This document shows, piece after piece, positions 6,826 to 15,987 of a stretch of 64,000 bases of DNA. The DNA comes from Pontibacter mangrovi (GTDB taxonomy: Bacteria > Bacteroidota > Bacteroidia > Cytophagales > Hymenobacteraceae): assembly GCF_006385705.1 (NCBI RefSeq), contig NZ_VFRQ01000002.1:496001-560000 (forward strand), in the 5' to 3' direction. Made by a program: the position numbers and the translations under genes. Position 1 is the first letter of the stretch, and each line of letters begins with the position of its first letter. The notes below the pieces were generated by a model, which saw nothing but the letters and a program-made list of their open reading frames with translations, did no database searches and was not told the origin of the DNA.

Positions 6826-9741
6826 CTATACCTCCTGCGCTACGGGCACCTGCTTAAAGTATACTTTAAAGGTTGTGCCCTTGCCAAGCTCGCTGTTAAC
6901 CACAATTTTGCCGCCGTTGTTCTCTATAATGCGCTTCACGATGTATAGGCCGATACCGGTACCCTCCACGTGCGTGTGCAGGCGCTTGAACATGGTAAAC
7001 AGCTTGTGCTGCTGCTCTTTCTTTATACCCAGGCCGTTATCCTGCACCTCCAGCACCACATACTGGTCCTCCTCATAGGTTTTCAGGCTGATTTCCGGGG
7101 CACGGTCAGGGTCTTTATACTTGATGGCGTTGCTTACCAGGTTGTAGATAATGCTGCGCAGGTTTTTGCGGGCATATAGTATGTCTTTTACCTGCAGATC
7201 GGTTGTCAGCACCGCATCAGACTCTTTTATGGTGGTAGCCAGATCAGTGGTGATATCCTGCAGCATGTGCTCAAACGAGAGCGGCTCTACGGCAGCTTGC
7301 AGCTCCTTCTGCACCTTTGTAATCTCGGTCAGGTCGGCTATGGTGCCTTTTAGTTTATTGATCGATACCTGCACCATATCCAGCAGCTCCGCATCCTCGC
7401 CATCCAGCTTGCCCTGCAGAATATCGCGCAGGAGCGTTACCAGCCCCTCCATGTTGGCAATCGGCGATTTTAGGTCGTGGGAGGCGGTGTACACAAAGTT
7501 GTCGAGGTCGTTGTTGATGCGCTGGAGTTCATCGTTTTTGCCGCTCAGTTCATCGTTCGTCAGCACCAGCGCCTTGCGGGCATTCACCAGTTCTGTCACC
7601 TCCACGGCAAACAACAGCACGGCCTCCACTTCGCCCTGTGTGTCCATCAGCGGCTGGTATACTAAGTTAAAGTAGGCATACGTGGTTTCGCCGCTGTTCA
7701 GGTAGATAGCCGTGGACACCTCATTGCCTACAAATGGCTTACCCGTACGGAACACTTCCTCCAGGCGGTCGAAAAAGCCTTTGCCCTCTTCTTCGGTGTG
7801 TGCTTCATAAATGGTTTTGCCTACCAGCGGGCGGTTGCCGTACAGTTTGCGGTATTCCGGGTTGGCCAGCACATACTGGAAATCAGTATGCCGTACAAGG
7901 CCTACCACGGCCGGCACTTCCAGGAACAGCTTCTGCAGCAGCTCTGCGTTCTGCTTCACTTTCCGCTCAGCCTCCTTTATTTCTGTAATGTCGATGATGG
8001 AGCTGATATACCCCTGAAACTCTCCGTTTGCCCCAAAGCGAGGCGTGTTAGTGGCTACCACCCAGCGATATTCACCATCAAAGCGGCGCATCCTGTACTC
8101 TATCCTAAAGGCTTTATGACTTTCAATCGCCTGTTGGGTCACTTCTTCTTTCCGCGCAATGTCCTCCTGGTGCACTACATCTTTCCAACTCATGTTGATG
8201 GTTTGCTCAAACGTGCAGCCGGTAAAGTCGAGCCACTGCTTGTTTACATACATAAAGTTGGTGACCTCGTCCATGATCTTGATCATAACCGGGGCATTAT
8301 CGGCCATGGTACGGAAACGCGCCTCACTTTCTATGATGGCCTGGTGCGCCTGTTTCTCGTCGGTTATGTCGCGCACTTCTATGATGGCGAAGCTCTCGCT
8401 GCCGCTCTCCACAATTGGCTGCACCGCGCAGGACACGTTAAAGAAGCTGCCGTCTTTCCGTATAAACACGTCTTCGTAGGCCCGCATCGGCTCCACCACA
8501 GCCAGCGCATTCCGGATCGGGCACTCCTCCGCCGGGAAAGGCGTGCCATCCAGGTGCTTATAGTGTGCCAGGTCGTGCAGGGTGCGCTTCTTTGCTTCCT
8601 CAAACGTATAGCCGATCATTTCCTCAGCGGCCGGGTTCATAAAGGTGATGCAGCCTTTAGAGTCGATAATGAACAGGGCGGCCGTGGCGTTATCGGTAAT
8701 GGTCTGCTTGAGGTGGTTAGAGCGGCGGGTAATGGTAAGCGACCAGATAATGAAGAACATGAGCATACTGATGATAAAGCCGCCCAAAAGTATAAAGTAT
8801 GGTAATTCCGAATCAGCTGAACTGCCGAAGCTATCCTTGCTGGTGATGTAAAGCCGCCAGGTATGGTTGCCGAAGCTGACAGTGTTCAGCACCTCAAAAT
8901 CTCGGTTGTTTTGGCCATAGTATGGGGTGGGGCTGGTGCTAAACAGCAAGCCGTCTTTTGTAGGCTCTGCGCCGTCATATATCTCTACGTTAATGTCGTC
9001 AAAGTCGTCGGTGAGGACGGATGTGATCAGGTCTTTGGCCCGGAATGGACTATACACAAAGCCTTTGATGAGCTGCTGCCGCTCCTGTATAGACTCCGGC
9101 TGCGCATTGTTCTTGTACACCGGCAGGTAGATCAGGAAGCCAGCCTGCTCATCTTGGCCTGTTTCCTGCACCAGCCGCACTTTGCTGGACAGGGTGGGCT
9201 GGCGTGTGTCGCGGGCAATGCGCATGGCCGACTGCCGCACCGGCTCACTGAACATATCATAGCCGAAAGCGCGCAGGTTGCGGCCCGTAAATGGCTCCAG
9301 GTATATGATAGAAGTATAAAATTCGCGGTCGCCGGTTGGCTCAATGCGGTAGCTCTCGTAGCCCTCGCGCCGGATTTGCTGCACATGCGCCTGCATTTCC
9401 TCGGGCCTCACCACCTGGGTGTAGCCGAAGCCCTGCAGGCCGGGGTAGTTTTCCTCCAGGTTAAGGGCTTCGTAATAATGGCGCCAGTCTGCCCGGGTAA
9501 CGGTATCAGAAGAGGTAAACATAGCCTTTCCGCCCACCAGAATCTGAATGTAGTCCTGCATGCGCTTCTCCACGGCCTCCGTTACCTGGTTGGCACGAAT
9601 CGCAAAGAGCTTGGCGCTGCGCTCTTCGCCTTTTTTCCTGGTTTCTGTATAGGTAAAAATAGTAAGCAGAAAGATGAGGAGAAAAGAGAAGATCGCGATA
9701 AAGTAGTCTCTGACAAAGGCAGCCAGTTTGGCGAATTTCAT
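6826..9741 (-). CDS. Hybrid-less sensor histidine kinase with CHASE and three PAS domains
   Basis: Membrane sensor kinase, 971 residues. An N-terminal membrane segment (about 13-32) is followed by an extracytoplasmic CHASE domain (about 60-260; hallmark YPGLQGFGY), a second membrane segment (about 315-340) and three PAS domains (about 345-470, 475-595 and 605-725). The HisKA dimerisation helix has the phospho-acceptor histidine in ASHDLKSP. A HATPase domain follows (N box NLVSNAIKYKD, G1 DNGLGI, G2 GTGIGLYIV). No receiver domain is attached and no response-regulator gene is adjacent, so its partner must be elsewhere. A perfect 16-bp palindrome of the AAGTATA motif lies inside its 3' end (6854-6869). 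Confidence 0.93.
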   Translation of the reverse strand: MKFAKLAAFVRDYFIAIFSFLLIFLLTIFTYTETRKKGEERSAKLFAIRANQVTEAVEKRMQDYIQILVGGKAMFTSSDTVTRADWRHYYEALNLEENYPGLQGFGYTQVVRPEEMQAHVQQIRREGYESYRIEPTGDREFYTSIIYLEPFTGRNLRAFGYDMFSEPVRQSAMRIARDTRQPTLSSKVRLVQETGQDEQAGFLIYLPVYKNNAQPESIQERQQLIKGFVYSPFRAKDLITSVLTDDFDDINVEIYDGAEPTKDGLLFSTSPTPYYGQNNRDFEVLNTVSFGNHTWRLYITSKDSFGSSADSELPYFILLGGFIISMLMFFIIWSLTITRRSNHLKQTITDNATAALFIIDSKGCITFMNPAAEEMIGYTFEEAKKRTLHDLAHYKHLDGTPFPAEECPIRNALAVVEPMRAYEDVFIRKDGSFFNVSCAVQPIVESGSESFAIIEVRDITDEKQAHQAIIESEARFRTMADNAPVMIKIMDEVTNFMYVNKQWLDFTGCTFEQTINMSWKDVVHQEDIARKEEVTQQAIESHKAFRIEYRMRRFDGEYRWVVATNTPRFGANGEFQGYISSIIDITEIKEAERKVKQNAELLQKLFLEVPAVVGLVRHTDFQYVLANPEYRKLYGNRPLVGKTIYEAHTEEEGKGFFDRLEEVFRTGKPFVGNEVSTAIYLNSGETTYAYFNLVYQPLMDTQGEVEAVLLFAVEVTELVNARKALVLTNDELSGKNDELQRINNDLDNFVYTASHDLKSPIANMEGLVTLLRDILQGKLDGEDAELLDMVQVSINKLKGTIADLTEITKVQKELQAAVEPLSFEHMLQDITTDLATTIKESDAVLTTDLQVKDILYARKNLRSIIYNLVSNAIKYKDPDRAPEISLKTYEEDQYVVLEVQDNGLGIKKEQQHKLFTMFKRLHTHVEGTGIGLYIVKRIIENNGGKIVVNSELGKGTTFKVYFKQVPVAQEV

Positions 9742-10061
9742 GTGCGTTGCGTTAAAAACAGTAGAAAGTAGGTACTGCCGCCCTCACAAATTCCGTCCGA
9801 CACCTTCTTTCGTTCTTCTTCAAATGTACAAAAAACCAATCTATTTTCTATCGGAAAAGGTTCAATAGTATCCGTGGTTTTAGCGGTATACATTTGAGAA
9901 ATAGCGCTATAATTTTATAAAGCGTTTAAAGGTATACTATTTTCCATAACCGCAGGTTCATGGAACGGCCATATTAAGTGGTTTCGCTTTAGAAGGGCCA
10001 TCGTATCGAAAATTGGGCGGAGCATGTTACCTTTGCAGCGTTACCGCTTTCTGTTTAGTGT
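9742..10061. other. Divergent intergenic region with candidate promoters
   Basis: 320 bp between the kinase (minus) and a membrane protein gene (plus), AT-rich. Three exact TAnnTTTG boxes occur: TACATTTG on the minus strand (9831-9838, 90 bp before the kinase ATG), TACATTTG on the plus strand (9889-9896) and TACCTTTG on the plus strand (10028-10035, 27 bp before the next gene). No RNA gene or repeat was seen. Confidence 0.45.
10028..10035 (+). promoter_or_regulatory. Putative -7 box (TACCTTTG)
   Basis: Exact match to TAnnTTTG, placed 27 bp before the ATG at 10062. A TTG about 15 bases upstream could be a poor -33 element. Confidence 0.45.
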
Positions 10062-10778
10062 ATGCTGGAGATACTTAAAAGCCTGCTGATTGCCTTTTTT
10101 GCCGTAGCTGTACTGCTGCCTGTGGTGCGCTATGCGCTGCGCCGCCTGTCGCCGGCACCGCCTGCTGTAGCCTTAACGGCAGAGGAGCAGAAGTACATGC
10201 AGAAGCAGGAACTGAAGCTCATGATCGCATACTTTGTCTTTGCGTGTATGCTGTCGGTGTTCAGCGCAGGAGTGTTGGCGATGGTTTCCAGCATCCTGCA
10301 CGCGTCAAAAAGCTATATGCACGTGCTCACGCCTAACTTCAGGGCCATGTTTGCGCCGGGCCTGCTGATGGGCCTAACGCTGGCCGCTTTGCCGCTGCGC
10401 CTGGTGCAGCGCTCGCTGCTGGGCCACGACTACGACATGTATAAAACTTACACTGCGCAGGTAGAAGGGCAGAACTCCAACCGGGTCTACAATATCCTGA
10501 TAGTGCTGATGCTGGTGCTCTCCGCCGCCATCGGCTGGTATGCCATGCGCTGGCACGTAGCGATCAGCGAAGAGAAAATTGAAATCACGAACCTGCTGCT
10601 GCAGCAACGCGCTTATGAGATGCAGGAGATTGAAAGCATACATTTTCTGGGCGCGGAAGGGGAGTACCTGATAACTTTCTCCGACAACACCAACCTGAAC
10701 ACCACCTACCTGAAGCCCGTGCAACTGGAGATGATCGCGCTGCTGGCCGAGAGATCGGGGCACCGGGTAATTCGGTAG
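10062..10778 (+). CDS. Membrane protein of unknown function
   Basis: 238 residues with about four hydrophobic segments (roughly 4-26, 52-78, 92-112 and 143-165) followed by a soluble tail of about 70 residues. The tail alternates strands (KIEITNLLLQQ, IESIHFLGAEGEYLITFSDN) and ends in a helix, a pattern that resembles a small PH-like domain. I recognise no catalytic motif. It has its own promoter-like box and no operon partner. Confidence 0.75.
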   Translation: MLEILKSLLIAFFAVAVLLPVVRYALRRLSPAPPAVALTAEEQKYMQKQELKLMIAYFVFACMLSVFSAGVLAMVSSILHASKSYMHVLTPNFRAMFAPGLLMGLTLAALPLRLVQRSLLGHDYDMYKTYTAQVEGQNSNRVYNILIVLMLVLSAAIGWYAMRWHVAISEEKIEITNLLLQQRAYEMQEIESIHFLGAEGEYLITFSDNTNLNTTYLKPVQLEMIALLAERSGHRVIR

Positions 10779-11296
10779 TTGTAGCTTTCCGGCAGGAGTT
10801 CATTCTGATTTATTGGCTTCTGGCGTAAGCTGAAATTGTTTGAGCATTGGCGTATACCGTTTATATTTTAGCCACACCTTCCCCAACCTTCCCTGGCGCA
10901 AGTTGGAGATCCCGGCGTATTTCGGGACGCCCGCTTGTGCTTTTATACTTGCGCTATACTTTATACTTTCCATGGCGCAAGCGTCCGCTTGTGCCTTCTC
11001 CTGCTTTAGCGTCTGCTTACTGCAGTTAGAACCAAGCTACACTTTCTAGCTTCTGTTCATCCTCAGTCTTACAAGTCTACAGTTGCATCTCATACTTCGG
11101 TGCTCTCCAGGCCGGGAGGCCTCGTCCTTTGGCATCGCGCTGTGTTCCCTCCTGCCGGGGGTAGGGGGATGACAATCGTTCTCAAAGAATACCTCCCCTG
11201 TTCTTAGGGGAGGGCCGGGGTGGGGTAACAGGCAAAGCAGGGGTAGAGCTATCTGAGAAAACCTTTCCCCTAAAAGCCTCTTTTCAGAATATTTTA
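10779..11296. repeat. Repeat-bearing intergenic region upstream of fumC
   Basis: No gene. It holds two hairpins built on GGCGCAAG/GCTTGTGC (10895-10940 with inserted bases; 10974-10995 compact), several TATACTT motifs between them, and from about 11030 a diverged copy of a repeat also found at 62950-63190. That copy contains the GGCCGGGAGGCC block and an 8-bp stem CCTCCCCT/AGGGGAGG at 11192-11213. Short open frames crossing this region are built from the palindromes and are not convincing genes. Confidence 0.7.
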
Positions 11297-11304
11297 TAGT
11301 TTTG
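11297..11304 (+). promoter_or_regulatory. Putative fumC -7 box (TAGTTTTG)
   Basis: Exact TAnnTTTG match, 41 bp upstream of the fumC ATG and just after the repeat region; a T-rich stretch about 16 bp upstream may serve as the -33 element. Confidence 0.45.
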
Positions 11305-11344
11305 CTACGTACAGAGTAATCCTTTAAACTAAACATAAATCGAT

Positions 11345-12742
11345 ATGCAAGTTCGCGTTGAGAAAGACACGATGGGCCCTGTAGAGGTGCCTGCAGAAAA
11401 ATACTGGGGGGCGCAAACACAGCGCTCAAAGCAAAACTTCACCATCGGGGGGCAGCACATGCCGCAGGAGGTGATTGAGGCCTTTGCCATACTTAAAAAA
11501 TCTGCCGCGCAGGCCAATGCGGAGCTGGGCGTGCTGGCGCAGGAGAAGGCGGAGATCATCTCTAAAGTATGCGACGAGATACTGGAGGGCAAGCTGAACG
11601 ACCAGTTCCCGCTGGTGGTTTGGCAGACAGGCTCGGGCACGCAGTCTAACATGAACGTGAACGAGGTAGTAGCTAACCGCGCCCACGTACTGCTGGGCGG
11701 CCAACTGACCGACGAAAAGAAGCAGGTGCACCCGAACGACGACGTGAACAAGTCGCAGTCTTCTAACGATACCTTCCCGACGGCCATGCACATTGCCGCT
11801 TACAAGAAAGTGGTGGAGCACACGCTGCCGATGGTGAAGAAACTGCACGATACGCTGAAGGCCAAGTCGGAGGAGTTTATGGATGTGGTGAAGATTGGGC
11901 GCACACACCTGATGGACGCTACGCCGCTGACGCTGGGCCAGGAGCTTTCCGGCTACGTGAAGCAGCTGGAGTATGGCATGAAGGCGCTGGAGAACACGCT
12001 GGACCACCTGAAGGACCTGGCGCTGGGCGGCTCTGCCGTTGGTACCGGCCTGAACACCCCGGAAGGTTACGCTGAGCTGGTAGCGAAGAAGATCTCGAAG
12101 TATGCCGGCCACGAGTTCCGCACGGCTCCTAACAAATTTGAGGCGCTTGCCGCACACGATGCCATGGTGGAAACTTCCGGCGCTCTGAAGCAGCTGGCCG
12201 TGTCGCTGATGAAGATCGCTAATGATATCCGTTTGCTGGCCTCCGGTCCGCGTTCCGGTATCGCGGAGATCACAATCCCGGAGAATGAGCCGGGTTCTTC
12301 TATCATGCCGGGCAAAGTGAACCCAACACAGGCCGAGGCCATGACGATGGTATGCGCGCAGGTGATCGGTAACGATGTGGCCATTTCGGTGGGCGGCATG
12401 AACGGCCATTTCGAGCTGAACGTGTTTAAGCCGGTGATGATCTACAACCTGCTGATGAGCGCCCAGTTGATCGGCGACGCCTGCGACTCGTTCGACAAGC
12501 ACTGTGCCGTGGGTATCGAGCCAAATAGAGAGCGCATCAAGCACAACCTAGAGAACTCGCTGATGCTGGTAACGGCCCTGAACCCGCACATCGGCTACGA
12601 CAACGCCGCCAAAATCGCGAAGAAAGCCCACAAAGAAGGTACCACGCTTCGCCAGGCAGCCATCGACCTTGGCCTGCTCACTAACGAGCAGTTCGACGAG
12701 TGGGTGAAGCCAGAAGACATGATCGGCAGCCTAAAGAAGTAA
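11345..12742 (+). CDS. fumC: Class II fumarate hydratase
   Basis: Cytosolic TCA-cycle enzyme interconverting fumarate and L-malate, iron-independent. 465 residues, full length. The substrate loops are visible: [11 protein letters not shown] near residue 97, the [14 protein letters not shown] segment near 130, and the superfamily signature [11 protein letters not shown] near 318. ATG at 11345. It is monocistronic, bounded by a promoter-like box and a strong terminator. Malate made here would be the substrate of the malate:quinone oxidoreductase encoded at 24.6 kb. Confidence 0.98.
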   Translation: MQVRVEKDTMGPVEVPAEKYWGAQTQRSKQNFTIGGQHMPQEVIEAFAILKKSAAQANAELGVLAQEKAEIISKVCDEILEGKLNDQFPLVVWQTGSGTQSNMNVNEVVANRAHVLLGGQLTDEKKQVHPNDDVNKSQSSNDTFPTAMHIAAYKKVVEHTLPMVKKLHDTLKAKSEEFMDVVKIGRTHLMDATPLTLGQELSGYVKQLEYGMKALENTLDHLKDLALGGSAVGTGLNTPEGYAELVAKKISKYAGHEFRTAPNKFEALAAHDAMVETSGALKQLAVSLMKIANDIRLLASGPRSGIAEITIPENEPGSSIMPGKVNPTQAEAMTMVCAQVIGNDVAISVGGMNGHFELNVFKPVMIYNLLMSAQLIGDACDSFDKHCAVGIEPNRERIKHNLENSLMLVTALNPHIGYDNAAKIAKKAHKEGTTLRQAAIDLGLLTNEQFDEWVKPEDMIGSLKK

Positions 12743-12774
12743 GATTTATACTTATAGAGACGCCATACTTTGCG

Positions 12775-12825
12775 TCTTGGCAGATAAAAGGAAAAGCAGC
12801 TCCTGCGGGGGCTGCTTTTTTGTTT
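12775..12825 (+). terminator. fumC terminator, copy 1 of a duplicated element
   Basis: AAAAGCAGC (12792-12800) pairs with GCTGCTTTT after a 10-base loop and is followed by a T tract. The 51-bp segment, starting at TCTTGGCAGATAAAAGG, recurs almost unchanged at 14336-14387. A TTATACTTATA sequence precedes both copies. Confidence 0.85.
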
Positions 12826-13284
12826 GATGCAATAACCTATGTTTTATGCTTTCCAAATCCCGCAAGTATAACGGTAACCCGACATGAGATTATACTTTGC
12901 AGGCAGTTACTCCATCACCCTACAGGTAGCAGTTGTGCTGAAAAGCAACGTTCTCAGCAGCTTTTAAAGTATGAACTGTCACTTTATACTTGCTGCTATT
13001 CCTCCTCATTCCTCATTGCCGGTGCAGTGCGCCCAGAAGCCCTATAACACCAGGCAAACAGTTTCTTTTAATTTTATAGTCCAATTCCACAACCACCGGC
13101 AGAAGATGCCCGTATTCCCATACTATCTACTAATTTTTCACCTTTAGCTTATCCCACACCAGTAAAAACATCCCCAAAAGCAAATAAAGCGACAAATCCA
13201 TAAGAGGGCAACCTATGCTCAGTTGTCATTACCGTCGCTATACTTCCTATTATCCTAAATTAAAATTATAACTTTTATCCAATC
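12826..13284. other. Intergenic stretch without recognised features
   Basis: About 460 bp, AT-rich toward its 3' end. It contains several scattered AAGTAT/ATACTT motifs and no open frame, hairpin or RNA gene that I can support. It presumably carries the promoter of the downstream lipoprotein gene, but no exact TAnnTTTG box was found near it. Confidence 0.4.
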
Positions 13285-13296
13285 ATGATCTATTAT

Positions 13297-14316
13297 ATGA
13301 AAACAATCAGTACAAAAATTATCGCCGCCTCATTGGCCAGTATATCCCTGTTTGCCTGCAACGCAGAAGAAGAGCAGGAGCTAGTTGAACCGATGAAAGC
13401 CTCGCAGGAAGCTGACTTGGTGGGCTACGACCCCACTACTTGTAACCTGGTGCAGAACTTTGGCTCCGGAGAGCTGCCGCGCGCAGTAGACATTATTGAA
13501 GAAGACGGCGCCGTGATGATTGTGAAAGCGCAAAGGAGGGGCCACAACGGAAAGTACCTGGAGGAGACGGAAGGTCTGTTGCTGGACCCAAGCACCCCCT
13601 CAACCAATCTGATAAACCCTTTTGATGCCCAGATGCTGGGCGTGTATGGCCTGCTGACGGTAGGAGACGCATCTGGCGAAGCTGTAAACGAGCAGGGCGG
13701 CCGCCTGATACTCGACTTCTCACCGGTAGGCAGCGTTACCATGAAAACCATGGTGCTGACCGACATTGATGAAGACGAGGCAGGCTCGAAGGTGGAGCTG
13801 TTCAGCAAAACCGGACAGCGGCTGGATGAGCAACTAATACCTGCAAAAGGCGACAAGGCGGCCGTTATTCTGAGCTTCGACAATGTACCAGGCGTAGCAA
13901 AGGCTGTGGTAACCTTTGGGGCAGACCGCCGCAGAGCCGGCTCCGGGGCAGTGGCGCGGCTGCAGCTGTGCGTAGAGGGCGTGGGTCGCCGCGACGAGGC
14001 ACGCTTTAACAACGTGCAATCGCTTTGGCTGGAGTATACCGGTGATAAGCCAGCCAATGTGGCTGTACGCGCCAAGGAAGGCGAAAGCAGCAACGCCATC
14101 TTTACCGCAAAAGGTATGAAACCAGGCACAATGTTTAAACTTTCGGCCTCGGCAAACGGCTCGCTGGGAGAGGCGCTGGAGATAAGCACCAACCATAAGG
14201 AGCAGGATATCATTCCGACGAACGCAAACCCGAATGCCTCGCTAAAGGCGCAGTATGGTAGCTTTAGGGTGGTAGAGGCGCGCTGCAGCGACTATCCGCT
14301 GCAGCTGGAAGAGTAA
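13297..14316 (+). CDS. Putative lipoprotein of unknown function
   Basis: About 339 residues. The N-terminus (MKTISTKIIAASLASISLFAC) is a lipoprotein signal with the cysteine as first mature residue. The frame also has an ATG at 13285 adding four residues, but the inner ATG gives the cleaner signal. The mature part is acidic at first, then beta-rich (for example MKTMVLTDIDEDEAGSKVELFSKTGQ), consistent with a surface or outer-membrane-anchored domain. I do not recognise the family. The gene is followed by a near-identical copy of the fumC terminator, suggesting a duplicated intergenic cassette. Confidence 0.75.
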   Translation: MKTISTKIIAASLASISLFACNAEEEQELVEPMKASQEADLVGYDPTTCNLVQNFGSGELPRAVDIIEEDGAVMIVKAQRRGHNGKYLEETEGLLLDPSTPSTNLINPFDAQMLGVYGLLTVGDASGEAVNEQGGRLILDFSPVGSVTMKTMVLTDIDEDEAGSKVELFSKTGQRLDEQLIPAKGDKAAVILSFDNVPGVAKAVVTFGADRRRAGSGAVARLQLCVEGVGRRDEARFNNVQSLWLEYTGDKPANVAVRAKEGESSNAIFTAKGMKPGTMFKLSASANGSLGEALEISTNHKEQDIIPTNANPNASLKAQYGSFRVVEARCSDYPLQLEE

Positions 14317-14335
14317 ATTATACTTATATGCTGCT

Positions 14336-14387
14336 TCTTGGCAGATAAAAGGAAAAGCAGCTCCTACGGGGGGCTGCTTTTTTGTTT
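14336..14387 (+). terminator. Terminator, copy 2 of a duplicated element
   Basis: AAAAGCAGC (14353-14361) pairs with GCTGCTTTT (14373-14381) and a T tract follows. It differs from the copy at 12775-12825 by one substitution and one extra G in the loop. Confidence 0.85.
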
Positions 14388-14426
14388 CTTGTTAACTTGC
14401 AAAACATAAGTATAAACGAAAGCAAC

Positions 14427-14996
14427 ATGCAAGCATACACCGAAGGCGAGACGTTTAAAGGCATTGACTATACCACACAAGGTTTTCCGAAAGGGGAGTA
14501 TGAAAACTGCGTGTTCGACGGCTGCATCTTTCTTAACGCAGATCTTTCCGGGCTGGTGTTTATCGACTGCGAGTTCAGGAACTGCGATGCAAGTATGGCT
14601 ACCCTGCGCGACACTGCTTTTCGGGAGGTGCAGTTTGCGGGCTGTAAGCTGCTTGGGCTGCACTTCGAGGATTGCAACAAATTCCTGCTCTCCGTGCGCT
14701 TTCAGGACTGCCAGCTCAACCTATCGTCCTTTTACAAGACCAGCCTGAAAGGGACAACCTTCAGCAACTGCAGCCTGCGCGAGGCCGATTTTGCCGGAGC
14801 CGACCTGACAGGCGCTACTTTAAGCAGCTGCGACCTGGCCAACGCCACCTTCGACCAGACCATATTGGAGAAAGCTGACCTCCGCACAGCCTATAACTAC
14901 CAGATAGACCCTGAAAGCAACCGCATCCGGAAAGCTAAGTTCTCGCTGCCGGAAGCGGTCGGGCTCCTGCACAAGTATGACATCAGCATCAGCTAG
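14427..14996 (+). CDS. Pentapeptide repeat protein
   Basis: 189 residues from the ATG at 14427. The open frame extends upstream to a TTG at 14382, but that lies inside the T tract of the preceding terminator, so the ATG is preferred. The sequence is built of five-residue units with a central Leu/Phe (NADLSG, EADFAGADLTGATLSSCDLANATFD), which fold as a right-handed quadrilateral beta-helix. It has many cysteines and phenylalanines (CVFDGCIF, FEDCNKF, FQDCQLNL), a common subtype. Related proteins include the fluoroquinolone-resistance Qnr group, but most have no known role and nothing here argues for gyrase binding specifically. Confidence 0.88.
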   Translation: MQAYTEGETFKGIDYTTQGFPKGEYENCVFDGCIFLNADLSGLVFIDCEFRNCDASMATLRDTAFREVQFAGCKLLGLHFEDCNKFLLSVRFQDCQLNLSSFYKTSLKGTTFSNCSLREADFAGADLTGATLSSCDLANATFDQTILEKADLRTAYNYQIDPESNRIRKAKFSLPEAVGLLHKYDISIS

Positions 14997-15073
14997 CTTT
15001 CTCAAAACCTTCGTGCCGCGTTCGCTGTTCTTACAACCACACGTATACAAGCATCAACCCAACGTATTGACCT

Positions 15074-15475
15074 ATGAAGATTGCAAAAGACCCATCGGAC
15101 TACAACAAGCTGACACCGGAGGAGGAGCGCATTATTGTACATAAGGGCACCGAGTACCCGGGCACCGGCGAGTATGAGCACAACAAAGCCGAAGGCGTAT
15201 ACTTGTGCCGCCGCTGCAACGCGCCGCTTTATACATCGGAGTATAAATTTGAGTCGCACTGCGGCTGGCCGAGCTTCGACGATGAGATAACGGGTGCGGT
15301 AAAGCGCCTGCCAGACCCTGACGGCAGAAGAACCGAGATTGTGTGCGCCAACTGCGGAGGCCACCTGGGCCATGTGTTTGAAGGGGAATACCTCACGCCC
15401 AAGAACATCCGCCACTGCGTAAACTCCCTGTCGATGAAGTTTGTGCCGGTGGAGGAGTTGGAGAAGAATCAGTGA
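15074..15475 (+). CDS. msrB: Peptide-methionine (R)-S-oxide reductase
   Basis: Repairs oxidised methionine (R-sulfoxide) in proteins, using a thioredoxin-recycled cysteine. 133 residues. Two zinc-binding CxxC pairs (CRRC near 46, CANC near 96), the GWPSFDD substrate loop and the catalytic cysteine in RHCVNSLSM are all present. ATG at 15074. A second, more diverged MsrB-like gene follows 120 bp later on the same strand. Confidence 0.95.
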   Translation: MKIAKDPSDYNKLTPEEERIIVHKGTEYPGTGEYEHNKAEGVYLCRRCNAPLYTSEYKFESHCGWPSFDDEITGAVKRLPDPDGRRTEIVCANCGGHLGHVFEGEYLTPKNIRHCVNSLSMKFVPVEELEKNQ

Positions 15476-15597
15476 TAAAGGGATTAGGTTGATGTAGAGG
15501 ACTGCAGCTGCATAGGCTTTTCTATTATGTATAAAGGCTTTCTATTCGATCTGCCTCCTGCACGCATACATAGATTCAATATCTAAACGCTTAACTG

Positions 15598-15915
15598 TTG
15601 GTTCGTAACCAGAAAGTAGACCCGGCGCAGCGCGCGCAGGAGAGCGGCCTTTATACTTGCTCCGGCTGCGCGCAGGTTTTGTTCGAGGCAAAGCATAAGT
15701 TTGAGGTTGGCTCCGGCTTCCCGAGCTTTTGGGCGCAGGCAGCAGACCACGTGCAGCACTGCCCGCTTAGCAGCTATGGCCGGCACCGTGTGCAGCTGCT
15801 CTGCCGGCAGTGCGGGCAGCACCTGGGCCACCTGTTCCGCGACACCCGCACCCCCACCGGCGTACGCTACTGCATTAATGCCAAATCCATTACATTTGAG
15901 GCGGGGCAGCTTTAA
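15598..15915 (+). CDS. Diverged, short MsrB-like methionine sulfoxide reductase
   Basis: 105 residues, beginning with TTG at 15598 (a CTG lies just before and an in-frame TAA just before that, so no ATG start is possible). It keeps both zinc CxxC pairs (CSGC, CRQC), the GSGFPSF loop and the catalytic cysteine in RYCINAKSI. It lacks most of the roughly 20-residue N-terminal helix usual in the family. It is either a functional short paralogue with a non-ATG start or a gene recently trimmed at its 5' end. A palindrome of the window-wide motif (15923-15937) lies directly after the stop. Confidence 0.75.
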   Translation: MVRNQKVDPAQRAQESGLYTCSGCAQVLFEAKHKFEVGSGFPSFWAQAADHVQHCPLSSYGRHRVQLLCRQCGQHLGHLFRDTRTPTGVRYCINAKSITFEAGQL

Positions 15916-15987
15916 CATCGGCATACTTTTAAAGTATAAACCGTACAAAGCCTCAAACTTATACTTTGCCGATAAACAGCATTATTC

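Noticed and set aside
10840..11049. Short plus-strand frame across the repeat region before fumC
   Set aside because: Its codons come from palindromic repeats; no start signal and no domain.
11426..12544. Minus-strand frame (372 codons) opposite fumC
   Set aside because: Antisense to fumarase, arginine/histidine/leucine-rich with no domain.
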